Shown piece after piece: positions 43,946 to 45,425 of a stretch of 45,425 bases of DNA. The stretch's first letter is position 1. Each line of letters starts with the position of its first letter. This DNA comes from RGIG250 sp964540025 (GTDB lineage Bacteria > Bacillota > Negativicutes > Selenomonadales > Selenomonadaceae). Below the pieces are notes generated by a model that ran no database searches, was not told where the DNA came from, and saw only the letters and a list, made by a program, of their open reading frames with translations. The stretch spans positions 1-45,425 of the forward strand of contig CAZIKQ010000010.1 in the NCBI GenBank assembly GCA_964540025.1, in the 5' to 3' direction. The position numbers were made by a program, and so were the translations under genes.

Positions 43946-45241
43946 ATGGAAGCAACAAAAATCGTAAAGGTCATTGGTCGTCAGATTGTGGATTCCCGTG
44001 CCAACCCTACTGTTGAAGCAGAGGTGTTCCTCGCTGATGGCAGCATGGGACGCGCCGCATCTCCGTCCGGGGCATCCACCGGGCAGTTTGAGGCCCTCGA
44101 GCTCCGGGACGGCGATAAGTCCCGTTACATGGGGAAGGGCGTGCTGAAGGCCGTGGCCAATGTAAACGGGCCTATTGCCGAAGCTATTGTGGGCCTGGAT
44201 GCCAGTGACGTCTATGCGGTGGATCAGGCGATGCTTGCCCTTGATGGTACCGAGGATAAGTCCAGGCTGGGGGCAAATGCCATTCTGGCTGTTTCTTTGG
44301 CCTCTGCCAAGGCGGCAGCCCAGTCGGCCGGTCTGCCCCTTTATCGTTTCCTCGGCGGTACCGCGGCCAATGTTCTGCCGGTGCCGATGATGAATATTCT
44401 GAACGGTGGCGCTCATGCCGCCAATACTGTCGATACCCAGGAATTCATGATCATGCCTGCCGGAGCCCCCAATTTTGCCGAGGGCCTTCGCTGGTGCACT
44501 GAGGTTTTCCATGCTCTTCAGGGTCTGCTGAAGGCAGAAGGACTGGCCACCTCTGTGGGCGATGAGGGTGGATTTGCGCCAAACCTTAAAACCGATGAAG
44601 AGTGCATTGAATATATTATTAAAGCCATTGAGAAGGCCGGCTATACTCCGGGCAAGGATTTTGTCCTGGCCATCGACGCTGCCGCCAGTGAGTGGAAGGG
44701 TGAAAAGCCGGGTACCTACAAGCTGCCGAAGCAAGGGACCGAGTTCACTACTGACGAGCTCATTGAGCATTGGGCAAAGCTGACTGACAAGTATCCTATC
44801 GCCTCTCTGGAGGACGGGCTTGACGAAGAGGACTGGGAAGGCTGGCAGAAGCTCACCGCCAGGCTGGGCAAGCGTCTCCAGCTGGTAGGTGACGATCTCT
44901 TTGTTACCAATACGAAGCGTTTGGCAAAGGGTATCGAGCTGACTGCCGGTAATGCGATCCTCATCAAACTGAACCAGATCGGCTCCCTTTCTGAGACAAT
45001 TGCAGCCATGCAGCTGGCGGCCAATAACGGCTTCCGGGCGGTAGTCAGCCATCGCAGCGGCGAAACGGAAGACGTTACGATTGCTGATCTGGTAGTTGCC
45101 ATGAATGCCGGTCAGATCAAAACCGGCGCTCCCAACCGTTCGGAGCGCGTTGCAAAGTACAATCAGCTTCTCCGCATTGAGGAACAGCTGGGCGGCAAGG
45201 CGGCCTATAACGGAGCCGAGCTGCTGGCCCGCCTGAAGTAA
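43946..45241 (+). CDS. eno: Enolase
   Basis: A 431-residue glycolytic enzyme converting 2-phosphoglycerate to phosphoenolpyruvate. Seen are the N-terminal RQIVDSRANPTVEAE, GASTGQFEA with the mobile loop, GDEGGFAPN, the metal-binding IDAAASE and LEDGLDEEDW, the catalytic lysine K341 in LIKLNQIGSLSET, and the SHRSGETED signature. GGAGG is 7 nt before the ATG. Other glycolytic genes are not adjacent. Confidence 0.98.
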   Translation: MEATKIVKVIGRQIVDSRANPTVEAEVFLADGSMGRAASPSGASTGQFEALELRDGDKSRYMGKGVLKAVANVNGPIAEAIVGLDASDVYAVDQAMLALDGTEDKSRLGANAILAVSLASAKAAAQSAGLPLYRFLGGTAANVLPVPMMNILNGGAHAANTVDTQEFMIMPAGAPNFAEGLRWCTEVFHALQGLLKAEGLATSVGDEGGFAPNLKTDEECIEYIIKAIEKAGYTPGKDFVLAIDAAASEWKGEKPGTYKLPKQGTEFTTDELIEHWAKLTDKYPIASLEDGLDEEDWEGWQKLTARLGKRLQLVGDDLFVTNTKRLAKGIELTAGNAILIKLNQIGSLSETIAAMQLAANNGFRAVVSHRSGETEDVTIADLVVAMNAGQIKTGAPNRSERVAKYNQLLRIEEQLGGKAAYNGAELLARLK

Positions 45242-45263
45242 CAGGAATACACGAAAAGCGATT

Positions 45264-45318
45264 ACTCCCCTTGGATGGACAGGAGCTGAAAGACCTGTTC
45301 GACTGAGGGGAGTTTTTT
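45264..45318 (+). terminator. Terminator after eno
   Basis: ACTCCCCT (45264-45271) pairs with AGGGGAGT (45306-45313), enclosing a smaller CAGG/CCTG stem, followed by TTTTTT. Confidence 0.88.
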
Positions 45319-45373
45319 GTTGGTCACCCCTCCGGTCTCTGGCTTACAGCCTTCGACCACCTAATGCAAACTA

Positions 45374-45425
45374 CTAAGCTCTGCCGTCGTTGCTGCGATT
45401 CCCTAAGCTCTGCCATCGCTACGCT
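45374..45425. repeat. Imperfect direct repeat at right window edge
   Basis: CTAAGCTCTGCC occurs at 45374 and again at 45403, a 29-bp period, followed in each copy by a related rTCGyTrC stretch. The second copy is cut by the window end. There is no supported gene after 45241; this stretch is non-coding as far as I can see. Confidence 0.55.

Overview
This window reads as a chromosomal housekeeping segment of a rod-shaped Bacillota (Firmicutes) bacterium, most likely one of the Negativicutes (Selenomonadales). The case rests on several features seen together: a T-box leader, an HrcA/CIRCE heat-shock operon, a PcrA-LigA pair, a single-chain 1256-residue PurL of the clostridial type, a HemZ-type radical SAM protein, and the chain mreBCD-mrdA-minCDE. 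The class-level assignment is inference from gene order and protein style; no rRNA is present. I see no tRNA, rRNA, CRISPR array, prophage, transposase or insertion sequence.

Layout. 1-150: a terminator belonging to a plus-strand gene that lies off the left edge. 155-2094 (minus strand): a T-box-controlled lrp-aminotransferase operon resembling the alaR-alaT (yugG-yugH) pair of Bacillus. Its promoter overlaps, back to back, the promoter of the rightward yhcH-purL pair (2133-6407). 6589-8778: dtd (D-aminoacyl-tRNA deacylase) and a CBS/DRTGG-regulated DHH-family pyrophosphatase. 8900-14389: a PfkB sugar/nucleoside kinase, then pcrA and ligA. 14560-15612: an unrecognised membrane-anchored protein. 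15760-19789: maf, radC, mreB, mreC and mreD. 19891-23946: PBP2 (mrdA) and minC-minD-minE. 24020-26215: a two-sensor-domain membrane diguanylate cyclase. 26386-30235: pheS-pheT and a YraN-type protein. 30426-33276: rel (ppGpp synthetase/hydrolase) and a metallo-beta-lactamase-fold hydrolase. 33371-35404: a Fur-family regulator and HemZ. 35442-38659: hisS and aspS. 38861-43665: the CIRCE-controlled hrcA-grpE-dnaK-dnaJ operon. 43946-45241: enolase and its terminator. A short repetitive non-coding stretch runs off the right edge.

How the parts work together. The centre is a growth-and-division block: cell-wall elongation (MreBCD, PBP2), septum placement (MinCDE), DNA repair (PcrA, LigA, RadC) and Maf. 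The flanks hold translation (PheST, HisRS, AspRS, Dtd), the stringent response (Rel), protein folding (HrcA regulon), metal/haem functions (Fur, HemZ) and purine synthesis. Nearly all genes lie on the plus strand in short transcription units. Many units have a recognisable sigma-A-type promoter with a 16-17 bp spacer and a hairpin-plus-U-run terminator, both listed below.

The least ordinary parts are regulatory or intergenic: the T-box leader with nested divergent promoters and a palindrome (1831-2094), three tandem hairpins with a six-codon ORF before mreC (18205-18371), the dual-SBP GGDEF protein lacking the usual inhibitory site, the hairpin and possible small ORF before eno, and the right-edge repeats. 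I did not find a clearly new multi-gene system here.
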